Assembly (NCBI RefSeq): GCF_002252675.1
Contig: NZ_NQKY01000001.1
Coordinates: 141,315 to 205,314 of the forward strand
DNA length: 64,000 nt
Source: Synechococcus sp. BO 8801
Lineage (GTDB): Bacteria > Cyanobacteriota > Cyanobacteriia > PCC-6307 > Cyanobiaceae
Direction: 5' to 3'
The notes under the pieces were generated by a model. The model saw nothing but the letters and a program-made list of their open reading frames with translations. It had not been told where the DNA came from and did no database searches. The translations under genes were made by a program, and so were the position numbers. This document shows positions 41,769 to 51,081 of this stretch, in pieces. How positions within the stretch are numbered: the first letter of the stretch is position 1; every line of letters starts with the position of its first letter.

Positions 41769-42725
41769 ATGGACGAGGGAATTCTCGATGTCGATCTGCT
41801 GGCCTTCGAACGGGGCGACGCGAGGGCCCGCGACGCCGTCGTCGATGGGGTGAGGCGCAGCCTGGCCAACGGCTTCGTCTACACCAGCAGCGATCTGCCC
41901 GTTGACCTGCTGGACTCCGCCTACGGGCTCCTGCAGCGGTTCTTCGCCCTCGAGCCCGACACCAAGCGGCGCTTCCGGGCGCCCGGCGCCAGCGGTCAGA
42001 CCGGTTACACGGAGGTGCTGGTGGAGACGGCCGCCGGCAGCGATCACCCGGACTGGAAGGAGATGCTGAACTGGGCCGACCCGCTGCCCGCCGGCCATCC
42101 CCTGCGGCTCCGTTTCCCGGCGTTCTATCCCGAGCCGGTCCTGCCGGAGGCGGCCGTTCCCGGCATCACCGCCGTGCTGGGGGAGTTCCACCGGGCGATC
42201 GCCGATCTCCAGCGGCGCTTTCTGCGGGTGATCGCCGTGGGCATGGGCTGCGGTGATGGCTTCTTCGAGGAGATGGTGCGGGAGGCCCCCACCCTCACCC
42301 GGGCCCTGCGCTACCCCCCCATGGCCCAGGCACCGGGGGAGGGGCATGTCTGGGCGGCGGCCCATGGGGACATCAATCTGATCACAGCCCTGCCGAGGGC
42401 CACCGGGCCGGGGCTGCAGGTGCGCGTGGCCGGGGAATGGGTGGAGGCGGCTCCGCCGGAGGGCCGGGTGATCATCAACACGGGGCTGATGTTGGAGCGT
42501 CTCTCCAACGGCCGCATCCCCACCGGCTGGCATCGGGTGGTGGCGCCGCCGGGGGCCACCGATGAGCGCTTCAGCGTCGTGCAGTTCTGCCATGCCAGAC
42601 CATGGACGGTCCTGGCGCCGGTGCCCTCCTGCTGCGGCCCGGATCAGCCGCAGCGTTACAGCGCCATATCCGCTGCAGACGCCCTCGAAGAGGTGCTTTA
42701 CCGCATCAATCTGCTCGAGAACTGA
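41769..42725 (+). CDS. 2-oxoglutarate/Fe(II)-dependent dioxygenase (isopenicillin N synthase family)
   Basis: 318-residue double-stranded beta-helix oxygenase. The iron facial triad is H199, D201 (AAHGDINLITAL) and H255 (TGWHRVV), and the 2-oxoglutarate carboxylate site is R267-F-S269. The N-terminal DIOX_N-like region with RFFALEPDTKRRF is also typical. Plants and bacteria use this fold for diverse hydroxylations and cyclisations; the substrate here is not predictable. The last 20 bases overlap the convergent small gene. Confidence 0.87.
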   Translation: MDEGILDVDLLAFERGDARARDAVVDGVRRSLANGFVYTSSDLPVDLLDSAYGLLQRFFALEPDTKRRFRAPGASGQTGYTEVLVETAAGSDHPDWKEMLNWADPLPAGHPLRLRFPAFYPEPVLPEAAVPGITAVLGEFHRAIADLQRRFLRVIAVGMGCGDGFFEEMVREAPTLTRALRYPPMAQAPGEGHVWAAAHGDINLITALPRATGPGLQVRVAGEWVEAAPPEGRVIINTGLMLERLSNGRIPTGWHRVVAPPGATDERFSVVQFCHARPWTVLAPVPSCCGPDQPQRYSAISAADALEEVLYRINLLEN

Positions 42726-43005
42726 GCATTCGCTGGCGAGGATAGCGGTCGTTCAGAAGGCCGCCGTCACCCATGAGTTCAACGATCCAGGGTGCCGGGA
42801 TTCTCTCGATGTCGCCGGTGTCGATGTTGAGCACCTGGGCGAAATCGGCCGGGGTCGGACCGCTGAGCTCGCAGATCCGGCCGATGAACCACGGCCTGCC
42901 GGCCATGGCCACCACGGCAAGGTGCCCGGCTCGCGCCTCCCGGAAGCGCTGGGGGTTGGCCCGCCTCAGGGGGGCCACCGCTGGATCGATCTGGCCGGGC
43001 GCCAT
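42706..43005 (-). CDS. DUF3104-like small protein
   Basis: 99 residues from the ATG at 43005. The pattern HLAVVAMAGRPWFIGRICEL then FAQVLNIDTGDIERIPAPWI resembles the picocyanobacterial DUF3104 type, a small beta-barrel-like domain of unknown function. It overlaps the 3' end of the dioxygenase gene by 20 bases on the other strand and is divergent from the Hlip gene. Confidence 0.6.
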   Translation of the reverse strand: MAPGQIDPAVAPLRRANPQRFREARAGHLAVVAMAGRPWFIGRICELSGPTPADFAQVLNIDTGDIERIPAPWIVELMGDGGLLNDRYPRQRMLSSRAD

Positions 43006-43103
43006 GGCAGACCTCTGGTACGCCTGTACTATAACCGGATCGCTTCGGCGCGCCACCGGTCTGCGGGAGCCCCATAGGCTGGGCCCACCCAGAGGCGGAA
43101 TCC

Positions 43104-43385
43104 GTGGACGAAGGCAGCAGAGGCGAAGGCAGCACACTGGAGACCGGCGCGAACGAGCGCAACACGGCCGCGGGCGGCCAGGCCTTTCAATACGAGCCCC
43201 TCGAGCGCTTCGGGGAAGGCCTCACCACCGCCCGCCCCTGGAACCGGGCCGCCCTGGCGGGGGTCGAGCGTCTCAACGGGCGGGTGGCGATGATCGGATT
43301 CCTGGCGGCTCTGATCGGCGAGGAGCTCACCGGCAGGGGGATTGTCGGTCAGCTGGGCCTGATGCTGCGCTGGTTGCTGGGCTGA
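43104..43385 (+). CDS. High-light-inducible protein (Hlip)
   Basis: 93 residues from a GTG at 43104, preceded by AGAGG. A hydrophilic N-terminus is followed by one chlorophyll-binding helix with the motif ERLNGRVAMIGFLAALIGEE, matching the LHC-like ExxNxRxAMxG signature. Hlips bind chlorophyll and carotenoid as dimers and protect photosystem assembly under stress. The gene precedes the sucrose cluster by 73 bases; it may or may not be co-transcribed. Confidence 0.9.
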   Translation: MDEGSRGEGSTLETGANERNTAAGGQAFQYEPLERFGEGLTTARPWNRAALAGVERLNGRVAMIGFLAALIGEELTGRGIVGQLGLMLRWLLG

Positions 43386-43458
43386 GGCCCCTGTACCAGG
43401 GCGATCGTCCCTGGCCGAAGCCATCCTCACCAGCCGGCCATCCCCGACGGGAATCGTG

Positions 43459-45600
43459 ATGGCCGCAGCCGCTGGCAGCCCCCTCTACATCCTGATGATC
43501 AGCCTCCATGGCCTGATCCGTGGAGAGAATCTGGAGCTCGGCCGTGACGCCGATACCGGCGGGCAGACGAAATACGTGGTGGAACTGACCAGGGCCCTGG
43601 CCCGCCAGCCAGCGGTTGCCCAGGTGGATCTGGTCACGCGCTGCATCAAGGATGCTGACGTCTCGAAGGACTACGGCAAGCCGATCGAGGTTCTGGATGC
43701 CAACGCACGCATCCTTCGGCTTCCTGCAGGACCGGATCTCTACATCCCCAAGGAAGAGCTCTGGGGCCATCTCGATGCCTTCACCGATGAGCTCTTCAGC
43801 TGGCTCCATCATCAGCCGCGACGGCCGGACATTCTTCACAGCCATTACGCCGATGCCGGTTATGTCGGTGTTCGCCTGTCCCATCTCACGGGTCTGCCGC
43901 TGATTCACACCGGCCACTCCCTCGGCAGGGACAAGCTGCGCCGGCTTCTGGCCCTCGGTCTGTCCGTGGAGGAGATTCAGAAGCGTTATCGGATGGCCGA
44001 GCGAATCAGTGCCGAAGAAGATGTGCTGAACAGTGCCAGCCTTGTGATCACCAGCACCCACAATGAGATTGAAGACCAATACGAACTCTACGACTGCTAC
44101 ACCCCTGAGAAGATGTCGGTCATCCCCCCGGGCACCGACCTCAATCAGTTCCATCCACCGACACCCGAGGATGGCCCGGTCGCCTTTGCCGGCACCCTTG
44201 CCAAGTATCTCCGGGAGCCTGAGAAGCCGATGATTCTGGCCCTCTCAAGGCCGGATGAGCGCAAGAACATCGTCACCCTCCTGGAGGCCTACGGCAAGTC
44301 AAAGCGCCTGCAGAAGCTGGCCAATCTTGTGATTGTTGCCGGGAATCGAAATGACATCCGTGAGCTGAACGAGGGCGCCCAGCAGGTTCTCACCGAGCTG
44401 CTTCTTGTCATCGACTGCCATGAGCTCAATGGCCTGGTGGCCCTCCCCAAGCACCATGCCCCCAGTGATGTGGCTGAGATCTATCGACTGGCCGCCTCCT
44501 CACGAGGGGTTTTCGTCAACCCGGCCCTCACTGAACCCTTCGGGCTCACCCTGCTCGAGGCGGCGGCCAGTGGACTGCCGCTCGTGGCGACGGAAGTCGG
44601 TGGACCCGTCGACATCATCGGCAATTGCAGGAATGGTCTGCTGATTGATCCTCTTGATGAAGCATCGATTGCCGGCGCCTTGCTGATGATTCTCGAAGAC
44701 GATGCTGTGTGGTCAACCTTTTCCAGCAACGGCCTGACGACGATTGCCAGGTTCTATTCCTGGGAAGCCCATGCCAACCGGTATCTGAAACTGGTGGAGG
44801 ATCTGATCGTTCAGAAGCGAGTCGTGGCCCGTCCGGCCCCGCTGGCGAAGCCGCCCGCCGTTCAGACAAGAACCCGCGCCATCTTCACCGCCATCGACAA
44901 CACCCTTCTGGGTGATCCGGAGGCCCTCTCCCGCTTCGTGAAGCTGATGAGGGAGCAGCACCGCAGGGTTCTGTTCGGGATTGCCACCGGACGACGGCTC
45001 AACTCGGTGCTCAAGCTCCTGAAGATTCATGCTATCCCTATGCCCGATGTGCTGATCACAAGCCTGGGAACCGAGATCTATACCCCACCCCAGTTGACGA
45101 CGGACATCTCCTGGATCCACCATATTGATCATCTCTGGACACCCCAGGCTCTCAAACGCCTGATGGATCCACTGCCCGGTCTGACCCTGCAGGCGAAGGA
45201 ACATCAGAGCCGATTCAAGCTCTCCTATTTCTATGATCCCCAGCAGGCGCCTGCCATGGAGGAGATTCTCACCCTGCTGCGGCAGCATGAGCTCTCTGCC
45301 CATACCAGCCTCTCGTTCGGCCAGTTTCTTGACTTCGTTCCGGCCCGCGCCTCCAAGGGCCAGGCCCTGCGCTATGTCGCCAACCAGTGGAAGATTCCCC
45401 TGCAGCATGTTCTGGTGAACGGTGGATCCCGTGATGATGAAGACATGCTCCGTGGCCAGACCCTTGGCGTGGTGGTCGACAGCCCCCATCGTCAGGAACT
45501 GGCCCAGCTCAGTGACGCCGAACGGGTCTATTTCTCTGCCAGATCCCATGCCGCTGGAATCCTCGAGGCCATCGACCACTATGACTTCTTCGGGCGATGA
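43459..45600 (+). CDS. spsA: Sucrose-phosphate synthase with inactive phosphatase-like domain
   Basis: 713 residues from the ATG at 43459. The N-terminal GT4 domain (about 1-470) shows ISLHGLIRGENLELGRDADT, LIHTGHSLGRDK, SRPDERKNIVTLLEAYG and the nucleotide-sugar site ALTEPFGLTLLEAAA. The C-terminal HAD domain (about 475-713) resembles sucrose-phosphate phosphatase, but its nucleophile motif reads AIDNTLL where active enzymes have DLDNT or DLDRT. The Asp nucleophile is thus Ala, so the domain is probably structural. It transfers glucose to fructose 6-phosphate. First gene of the sps-spp-frk-ams cluster, with lower GC than its neighbours. Confidence 0.95.
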   Translation: MAAAAGSPLYILMISLHGLIRGENLELGRDADTGGQTKYVVELTRALARQPAVAQVDLVTRCIKDADVSKDYGKPIEVLDANARILRLPAGPDLYIPKEELWGHLDAFTDELFSWLHHQPRRPDILHSHYADAGYVGVRLSHLTGLPLIHTGHSLGRDKLRRLLALGLSVEEIQKRYRMAERISAEEDVLNSASLVITSTHNEIEDQYELYDCYTPEKMSVIPPGTDLNQFHPPTPEDGPVAFAGTLAKYLREPEKPMILALSRPDERKNIVTLLEAYGKSKRLQKLANLVIVAGNRNDIRELNEGAQQVLTELLLVIDCHELNGLVALPKHHAPSDVAEIYRLAASSRGVFVNPALTEPFGLTLLEAAASGLPLVATEVGGPVDIIGNCRNGLLIDPLDEASIAGALLMILEDDAVWSTFSSNGLTTIARFYSWEAHANRYLKLVEDLIVQKRVVARPAPLAKPPAVQTRTRAIFTAIDNTLLGDPEALSRFVKLMREQHRRVLFGIATGRRLNSVLKLLKIHAIPMPDVLITSLGTEIYTPPQLTTDISWIHHIDHLWTPQALKRLMDPLPGLTLQAKEHQSRFKLSYFYDPQQAPAMEEILTLLRQHELSAHTSLSFGQFLDFVPARASKGQALRYVANQWKIPLQHVLVNGGSRDDEDMLRGQTLGVVVDSPHRQELAQLSDAERVYFSARSHAAGILEAIDHYDFFGR

Positions 45601-45622
45601 GCAGTCCCCGCACCTCCCGCTG

Positions 45623-46459
45623 ATGCGACGTCTGCTGCTCTGCACGGACCTGGATCGCACCCTGCTTCCCAATGGTGAGCTGCCCGAATCGGAGGGGGCC
45701 CGAGCCATGCTCGCCAGGGTGCTCCGCCAGTCGGGGTTCTCGCTGGCCTATGTCAGCGGCCGGCATCTGGCCTTGATCGAGCAATCGATTCGGGACTATG
45801 ACCTGCCCCAGCCGGACTGGATCATCGGCGACGTCGGCAGTTCCATCCACGTCAGGGACGGCGATGGCTGGTTCCTTCTGGACGCCTGGTCGCGGTACAT
45901 CGCCGCAGATTGGCAGGGCTGTTCCGCGGGCCAGCTGGGCGCCCTTCTGGGAGGATGTCCCGGCCTGGTGCTGCAGCCCGAGGACAGGCAGAACGCCCAC
46001 AAGCTCAGTTTCTTCCTTTCACCGCTGGCCGATCTCCCCGCCCTCACCAGGGCCATCCACGCCTGCCTTGAGCCCCTGGCGATCGCGACCACGCTCATCT
46101 TCAGCAACGATGAGTCGTCGCGTGTCGGTCTGTTGGATGTCCTGCCGCAGCGGGCCGGAAAGCTCCATGCGGTCGAGTTTCTGATGCGGGAGCAGGGCTT
46201 TTCAGCTGAACAGACGCTCTATGCCGGTGACAGCGGCAATGATCTCTGCGTGCTCACCAGCGGGCTGCCGGCCGTGCTGGTTGCCAATGCCCATCCGGAT
46301 GTGGCCGAGCAGGCTGTGCGGGAGTCGGCCCGAAAAGGTACGTCTGAGTTTTTGTATCTTGCCAGAGGTGGCTTTCTGGGCATGAACGGCAACTACAGTG
46401 CCGGCATCCTGGAAGGGATCGGCCATTTTCATGCCGAAGCCATTCCGGAGCTGGATTGA
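45623..46459 (+). CDS. sppA: Sucrose-6-phosphate phosphatase
   Basis: 278-residue HAD phosphatase from the ATG at 45623; an earlier ATG at 45581 that overlaps the sps end is possible. The intact nucleophile motif is CTDLDRTLLPNG, followed by YVSGRHLALI, GDVGSSIHV, HKLSFFL and GDSGNDLCVL, all typical of sucrose-phosphate phosphatases. It releases free sucrose from sucrose 6-phosphate made by the preceding enzyme, whose own phosphatase-like domain lacks the nucleophile. Confidence 0.94.
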   Translation: MRRLLLCTDLDRTLLPNGELPESEGARAMLARVLRQSGFSLAYVSGRHLALIEQSIRDYDLPQPDWIIGDVGSSIHVRDGDGWFLLDAWSRYIAADWQGCSAGQLGALLGGCPGLVLQPEDRQNAHKLSFFLSPLADLPALTRAIHACLEPLAIATTLIFSNDESSRVGLLDVLPQRAGKLHAVEFLMREQGFSAEQTLYAGDSGNDLCVLTSGLPAVLVANAHPDVAEQAVRESARKGTSEFLYLARGGFLGMNGNYSAGILEGIGHFHAEAIPELD

Positions 46460-46462
46460 ACG

Positions 46463-47386
46463 ATGCCGACGCGATGTCCGATCACCGTCTTTGGAGAAGT
46501 TCTGTTTGATTGTTTTCCGGATGGCACCGAAGTTCTTGGTGGTGCGCCCTTCAATGTGGCCTGGCACCTCAGGGGTTTTGGTCTCTCTCCCCGACTTGTC
46601 AGCCGGGTCGGCGGGGATGCCAGGGGCGAGCGGATCCGCTCCGCCATGGGGCGCTGGGGCCTGGATGCTTCCGCTCTGCAGACCGACCCGATCCATGCCA
46701 CCGGCCGGGTGAGCGTCACCCTCGTCGATGGCGAGCCCTGCTACGCGATCGTGTCGGGCAGCGCCTACGACTTCATCGATCCGCCCGAACCATCCTTAGT
46801 TTCGGGCACGGGCCTCCTGTATCACGGCACCCTGGCCCTTCGCCATCCCCCCTCGGCGGCTGCCCTGGCGTCCCTGAAGTCACTGCACCAAGGTCCGATC
46901 GTCCTGGATGTGAACCTGCGCCGTCCCTGGTGGTCGATCGAGACGGTTCTGCCCCTGGTGGACGATGCCGATCACGTCAAGCTCAATGCGGCGGAGCTGG
47001 CCCTGCTGAGCAACGACGCGCCGCCCGAGGACGACGCGCCCCCCGAGGACGATCGGGACGCCCTGGCCGCCTCCATGCACCGTTTTGCCGAGCGCCACCG
47101 GCTGGAGACCCTGGTGGTCACCCGCGGTGCCCTCGGTGTCCTGCACTGGCGTGGCGGCGCGATCGTTTCCGTCGCCGCCGCCGCCGCTGGCCCCGTCGTC
47201 GACACGGTGGGTGCGGGGGATGGGTTCGCCGCCGTCCTGCTGCTGGGGCTCAGCCAGGGTTGGCCATGGGCCGAGACCGTCGCCCGTGCCGGCGATTTCG
47301 CCGCGGCCCTGGTGTCACAGCGGGGTGCCACCATCGATGACCCGTCGGTCTACACGCAGTTTCTGGCGTCATGGGGGGTTGGCTGA
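46463..47386 (+). CDS. frkA: Fructokinase (PfkB family)
   Basis: 307-residue ribokinase-family sugar kinase. The N-terminal GEVLFDCFPDG and GGAPFNVAWHL, and the C-terminal anion-hole and base motif DTVGAGDGFAA, are complete. A direct duplication PPEDDAPPEDD (about residues 190-200) inserts a small acidic loop absent from relatives. It begins three bases after sppA. It would phosphorylate the fructose released when amylosucrase splits sucrose, returning it to metabolism as fructose 6-phosphate. Confidence 0.92.
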   Translation: MPTRCPITVFGEVLFDCFPDGTEVLGGAPFNVAWHLRGFGLSPRLVSRVGGDARGERIRSAMGRWGLDASALQTDPIHATGRVSVTLVDGEPCYAIVSGSAYDFIDPPEPSLVSGTGLLYHGTLALRHPPSAAALASLKSLHQGPIVLDVNLRRPWWSIETVLPLVDDADHVKLNAAELALLSNDAPPEDDAPPEDDRDALAASMHRFAERHRLETLVVTRGALGVLHWRGGAIVSVAAAAAGPVVDTVGAGDGFAAVLLLGLSQGWPWAETVARAGDFAAALVSQRGATIDDPSVYTQFLASWGVG

Positions 47387-47390
47387 TCCG

Positions 47391-49343
47391 ATGTACGAAC
47401 AGATTTCCCACTCCCTGCTGAATTCCATCCTGGATGATCTGCGTCCAGAGATCCGACGCCAGGACTTGCGTCACTTCTACACAAGGCTGGGCGCCAACTT
47501 CTACGCCATCCATTCGTTGTTCGTCACCCTCTATGGCCATCGTGACGACTTCAAGTTCCAGCTTCTGCGCCTGGTCGAAACCATGGCCCGTGGCTACATC
47601 GACCGTTCGCCAGATCTTGAAGCGCTCGATATCCTGAGGGAGGATGACCATAACTGGTTTCTCTCCCAGAAGTGGGTGGGGATGGCCGTTTACTCCAACG
47701 GCTTCGCCGAGAGCCTCCCTGATTTGGTCAATAAGATCAGCTACTTCCAGGAGCTGGGGATCAACATGGTGCACATCCTTCCGATCCTGATGTGCCCAGC
47801 CGGAAAGAGCGACGGTGGCTATGCGATCAGTGACTTCCGCCGCATCGATGCCAGGGTCGGCACGCTTGATGACCTGCGCAGGATTGCCGACGAGTTCAGA
47901 AATCGTGAGATTCTGCTCGTGCTGGATATCGTGCTGAACCACACATCGGATGAGCACGAATGGGCCCAGCGTGCCATGGACGGTGAACAACATTATCAGG
48001 ATTATTACCACGTCTTTGACAACCGGGATATTCCTGATGTCTTCGAGCAGAGCATGCCCGAGGTGTTCCCCGAGAGCGATCCGGGCAACTTCACCTGGAA
48101 TGGGGAGATGCAGAAGTGGGTGATGACGGTCTTCCACGAATACCAGTGGGACCTCAACTACTCCAACCCGGCGGTGTTCATCGAAATGCTCGATGTGCTG
48201 CTGTTCTGGGCCAACCAGGGTGTGGATGTTCTTCGGCTCGATGCCGTTGCCTTTCTCTGGAAGAAGCTTGGCACCAGCTGCCAGAACGAACGCAAGGCCC
48301 ACCTCATCCTGCAGTTGATGAAGGACTGCTGCCAGGTGACCGCGCCGGGTGTCCTGTTCATCGCCGAGGCCATCGTGGCCCCCACCGAAATCACCAAATA
48401 CTTCGGTGAAGACGCCATCGTGGCCAAGGAATGTGAGATTGCCTACAACGCCACCCTCATGGCCTTGCTCTGGGACGGTGTGGCCACCCGCAACACCCGA
48501 CTCCTCTGCCAGGGCCTCAAGAGCCTGCCCAACAAGCTGGAGCGGGCCACCTGGCTGAACTACGTCCGCTGCCATGACGACATCGGCTTCGGTTTCGATG
48601 ACACTGACATCGAACAGGTGGGCTACGACCCCCGCGCCCACCGGCGCTTTCTGATTGAGTATTTCAAGGGGGATTTCGATGCGATTCCCCGCGGGCTCAT
48701 CTTCATGCCCAACGACACCACGGGTGATGCGCGAATCTGCGGTTCCCTGGCCTCCCTCGTCGGTCTGGAGTCGGCCCTCGAATCGAAGGATCAGCAGCTG
48801 ATCGCCACCGCCATCAGCCGCATCCTGCTGATGCATGGGGTCATCCTGTCGTTCGGGGGTATCCCGCTCATCTACAACGGCGATGCCCTTGGTGTGCTGA
48901 ACGATTACAGCTTCTACGCCGACCCCAGCAAGTGCAATGACACCCGCTGGGTGCATCGCCCAAAGATCGACTGGACCAGGGCCGAGCTCCGATGGAAGCA
49001 GGGGACCGTGGAGCATACAATCTTTTCGGCGATGAAGAAGATGATCGCCATCCGCAAGGAAATCTCAGCCTTTGCCGATTTCAACAACCGCCAGATCCTG
49101 CCCCTGGAGAACGACCATCTGCTGGCCTTTGTGCGGACCAACCACCTGCGGCCATCGGAGCTGGTGCTGGTGGTGGCCAACTTCAACGACCAGCCCCGGT
49201 TCTTCGATCTCGAAAGCCTGGTGCCGCCGGTCTTCAGCAGCCACGATGGACTGGTCGATCTTCACTCGGGCCGCCGGCCGTCCCAGTCCGGCAGTCGCAT
49301 CGTGCTGCAGGCTTACCAGTTCTACTGGCTGACCAAGACCTGA
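47391..49343 (+). CDS. amsA: Amylosucrase (GH13)
   Basis: 650-residue GH13 enzyme that breaks sucrose and transfers glucose to a glucan, releasing fructose. Catalytic residues can be placed: the nucleophile Asp in VLRLDAVAFLWK, the acid/base Glu in LFIAEAIV and the stabiliser Asp in CHDDIGFGF. The helical N-terminal domain, the INMVHILPILMCP barrel strand and the LDIVLNHTS block are typical of amylosucrase rather than sucrose phosphorylase. Last gene of the sucrose cluster, five bases after fructokinase, as in the PCC 7002 sucrose cluster. Confidence 0.92.
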   Translation: MYEQISHSLLNSILDDLRPEIRRQDLRHFYTRLGANFYAIHSLFVTLYGHRDDFKFQLLRLVETMARGYIDRSPDLEALDILREDDHNWFLSQKWVGMAVYSNGFAESLPDLVNKISYFQELGINMVHILPILMCPAGKSDGGYAISDFRRIDARVGTLDDLRRIADEFRNREILLVLDIVLNHTSDEHEWAQRAMDGEQHYQDYYHVFDNRDIPDVFEQSMPEVFPESDPGNFTWNGEMQKWVMTVFHEYQWDLNYSNPAVFIEMLDVLLFWANQGVDVLRLDAVAFLWKKLGTSCQNERKAHLILQLMKDCCQVTAPGVLFIAEAIVAPTEITKYFGEDAIVAKECEIAYNATLMALLWDGVATRNTRLLCQGLKSLPNKLERATWLNYVRCHDDIGFGFDDTDIEQVGYDPRAHRRFLIEYFKGDFDAIPRGLIFMPNDTTGDARICGSLASLVGLESALESKDQQLIATAISRILLMHGVILSFGGIPLIYNGDALGVLNDYSFYADPSKCNDTRWVHRPKIDWTRAELRWKQGTVEHTIFSAMKKMIAIRKEISAFADFNNRQILPLENDHLLAFVRTNHLRPSELVLVVANFNDQPRFFDLESLVPPVFSSHDGLVDLHSGRRPSQSGSRIVLQAYQFYWLTKT

Positions 49344-49381
49344 GCGCCCGATTCTCCCCCCGCCCGACGCTTCCCCTGCCC

Positions 49382-50350
49382 ATGCGCGTCGTCACCCCCG
49401 TTCTGCTGGCCCTGCTGCTGGCTTCTGCGGCGGTGGCCGTCACCGTGTCGGTGCAGCCGCCCCCCAGCGGCAGCACCCCCGCAGCGTCCACTCCAGCCGC
49501 GACAACACCCGCGACGCCGGAGCCATCGCCGCCGCAGCCGGCCCCGCGCGCCTATCCCCGGCTGCCGGCGGACCCAGCCGCCATCGCCTCCCAGCTGGCC
49601 GTCGCCGAGCTGGCCCTCCGCTCCGCCGACACCCCGGCCGAACTCCTGGGCGAGCTGGGACACCGCCAGCAGGTCATCTATCGCAGGCTCGCCACCGATC
49701 CGGCCCTGGCCACCCGGGTGCGGGCCTTCCTGCCGGTCCGCTGGCAGGGGGTGATGGATCGCCACGTGGCGGCACGCCGGGAGTTTCTGGCCATGCATCG
49801 GGGGGGGCGGCGCCCGGCCGTCGTTCCCGCCTGGCGCATCATTCCGCCGGAGCCCGCCGCCGACCTGCTGCGCTACTACCGGGAGGCGTCCGCCGCCACC
49901 GGCATCCCCTGGGAGGTCCTGGCCGCCATCAACCTGGTTGAAACGGGCATGGGCCGCATCGATGGCGTCTCCGTCGCTGACGCCCGGGGCCCCATGCAGT
50001 TTCTCCCCACCACCTGGGCCCAGCCGGGCGTCGGCAAGGGCGACATCCGCGATCCCGAAGACGCGATCCACGCCGCGGCCCGCTACCTGGTGCGCCGCGG
50101 TGGCCTGCGGGACATCCGCCGGGGGCTCTGGGGCTACAACAACAGCCGGCATTACGTCCGGGCCGTGCTGCTCTACGCGGAGCTGCTGCGCATGGATCCC
50201 CAGGCCTTCACGGGTCTCTACCACTGGGAGATCCATTACGCCTCCTCCGCCGGCGACCTCTGGCTGCCGGTGGGCTACAACCAGCCCCGCCCCCTTCCGG
50301 TCGCCACCTACCTGAAGCGCTTCCCAGCCTCGGCCCCTCCAGGACCCTGA
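49382..50350 (+). CDS. Lytic transglycosylase-like exported protein
   Basis: 322-residue protein with a signal peptide (MRVVTPVLLALLLASAAVAV), a Ser/Thr/Pro/Ala-rich linker and a C-terminal SLT domain. The catalytic Glu is E187 in AAINLVETGMG, followed by ARGPMQFLPTTWA and AARYLVRRGGL, the goose-lysozyme-like pattern. It would cleave peptidoglycan glycan strands in the periplasm. It follows amylosucrase by 38 bases but belongs to a different process. Confidence 0.87.
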   Translation: MRVVTPVLLALLLASAAVAVTVSVQPPPSGSTPAASTPAATTPATPEPSPPQPAPRAYPRLPADPAAIASQLAVAELALRSADTPAELLGELGHRQQVIYRRLATDPALATRVRAFLPVRWQGVMDRHVAARREFLAMHRGGRRPAVVPAWRIIPPEPAADLLRYYREASAATGIPWEVLAAINLVETGMGRIDGVSVADARGPMQFLPTTWAQPGVGKGDIRDPEDAIHAAARYLVRRGGLRDIRRGLWGYNNSRHYVRAVLLYAELLRMDPQAFTGLYHWEIHYASSAGDLWLPVGYNQPRPLPVATYLKRFPASAPPGP

Positions 50351-50400
50351 GGGGCCTGCCAGCATGGGTTCCCGCTGGGCTCCGATGACCCGGCTTTCCC

Positions 50401-51042
50401 ATGACTCAGCGGCCCATGACCCAGCTGCAAGCGATCAACATCGCCAAGGTGACCACGATCGTGGGGCTGCTGGTGCCGGCCCTGGTGCTGGGCCTGGACT
50501 CCGGGCGGGTCGCGATCTACCTCGCCCTCCACATCAGCTACTGCCTCTGGTGGTTGCTGGAGGAGGTGCTGTTCCCCTGGCGCACCACCCAGCTCTTCAC
50601 CGAGCTGGTTTCGCCGCTGCAGGCCGCTGCGGTGGTGCTCTACGTCGGGGTGTTCTACGCCGTGCCCGGCTGGCTGGCCATGGCCAATCCGGTGCCCATC
50701 GGCCCGCTGACGATCGCCCTGGGGCTCAGCCTCTACATCTTCGGATCGCTGCTGAACACGGCGGCCGATGTGCAGAAGGGCACCGCCAAGGACCTGGGGG
50801 CCACCCTGGTGGCGGATGGGGCCTGGCGCCGCGTCCGCCATGTCAACTACCTGGGCGACCTGCTCCGCTACAGCAGCTTCGCGGTGATCGCCGGTTCGCC
50901 GTGGGCCTGGCTGCTGCCCGCCTCGGTGCTGGCGCTGTACCTCCCTCGCATGATCCGCAAGGAAGCCTCCATGGCCGAGCGCTATCCCGCTTTCGAGGCC
51001 TATCGCCAGAGCAGCTGGTGGCTGCTGCCCGGGCTCGTCTAG
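50401..51042 (+). CDS. Membrane methyltransferase of the ICMT/phospholipid methyltransferase type
   Basis: 213-residue membrane protein with about five hydrophobic segments. The C-terminal block LVADGAWRRVRHVNYLGDLL and EAYRQSSWWLLPG are the SAM-binding motifs of the isoprenylcysteine carboxyl methyltransferase / DUF1295 group. The substrate is unknown. It starts 50 bases after the transglycosylase gene. Confidence 0.75.
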   Translation: MTQRPMTQLQAINIAKVTTIVGLLVPALVLGLDSGRVAIYLALHISYCLWWLLEEVLFPWRTTQLFTELVSPLQAAAVVLYVGVFYAVPGWLAMANPVPIGPLTIALGLSLYIFGSLLNTAADVQKGTAKDLGATLVADGAWRRVRHVNYLGDLLRYSSFAVIAGSPWAWLLPASVLALYLPRMIRKEASMAERYPAFEAYRQSSWWLLPGLV

Positions 51043-51081
51043 CGCTGCAGGGCAAGCGGAGCAGGGCTCGGAAGCCTGGCC

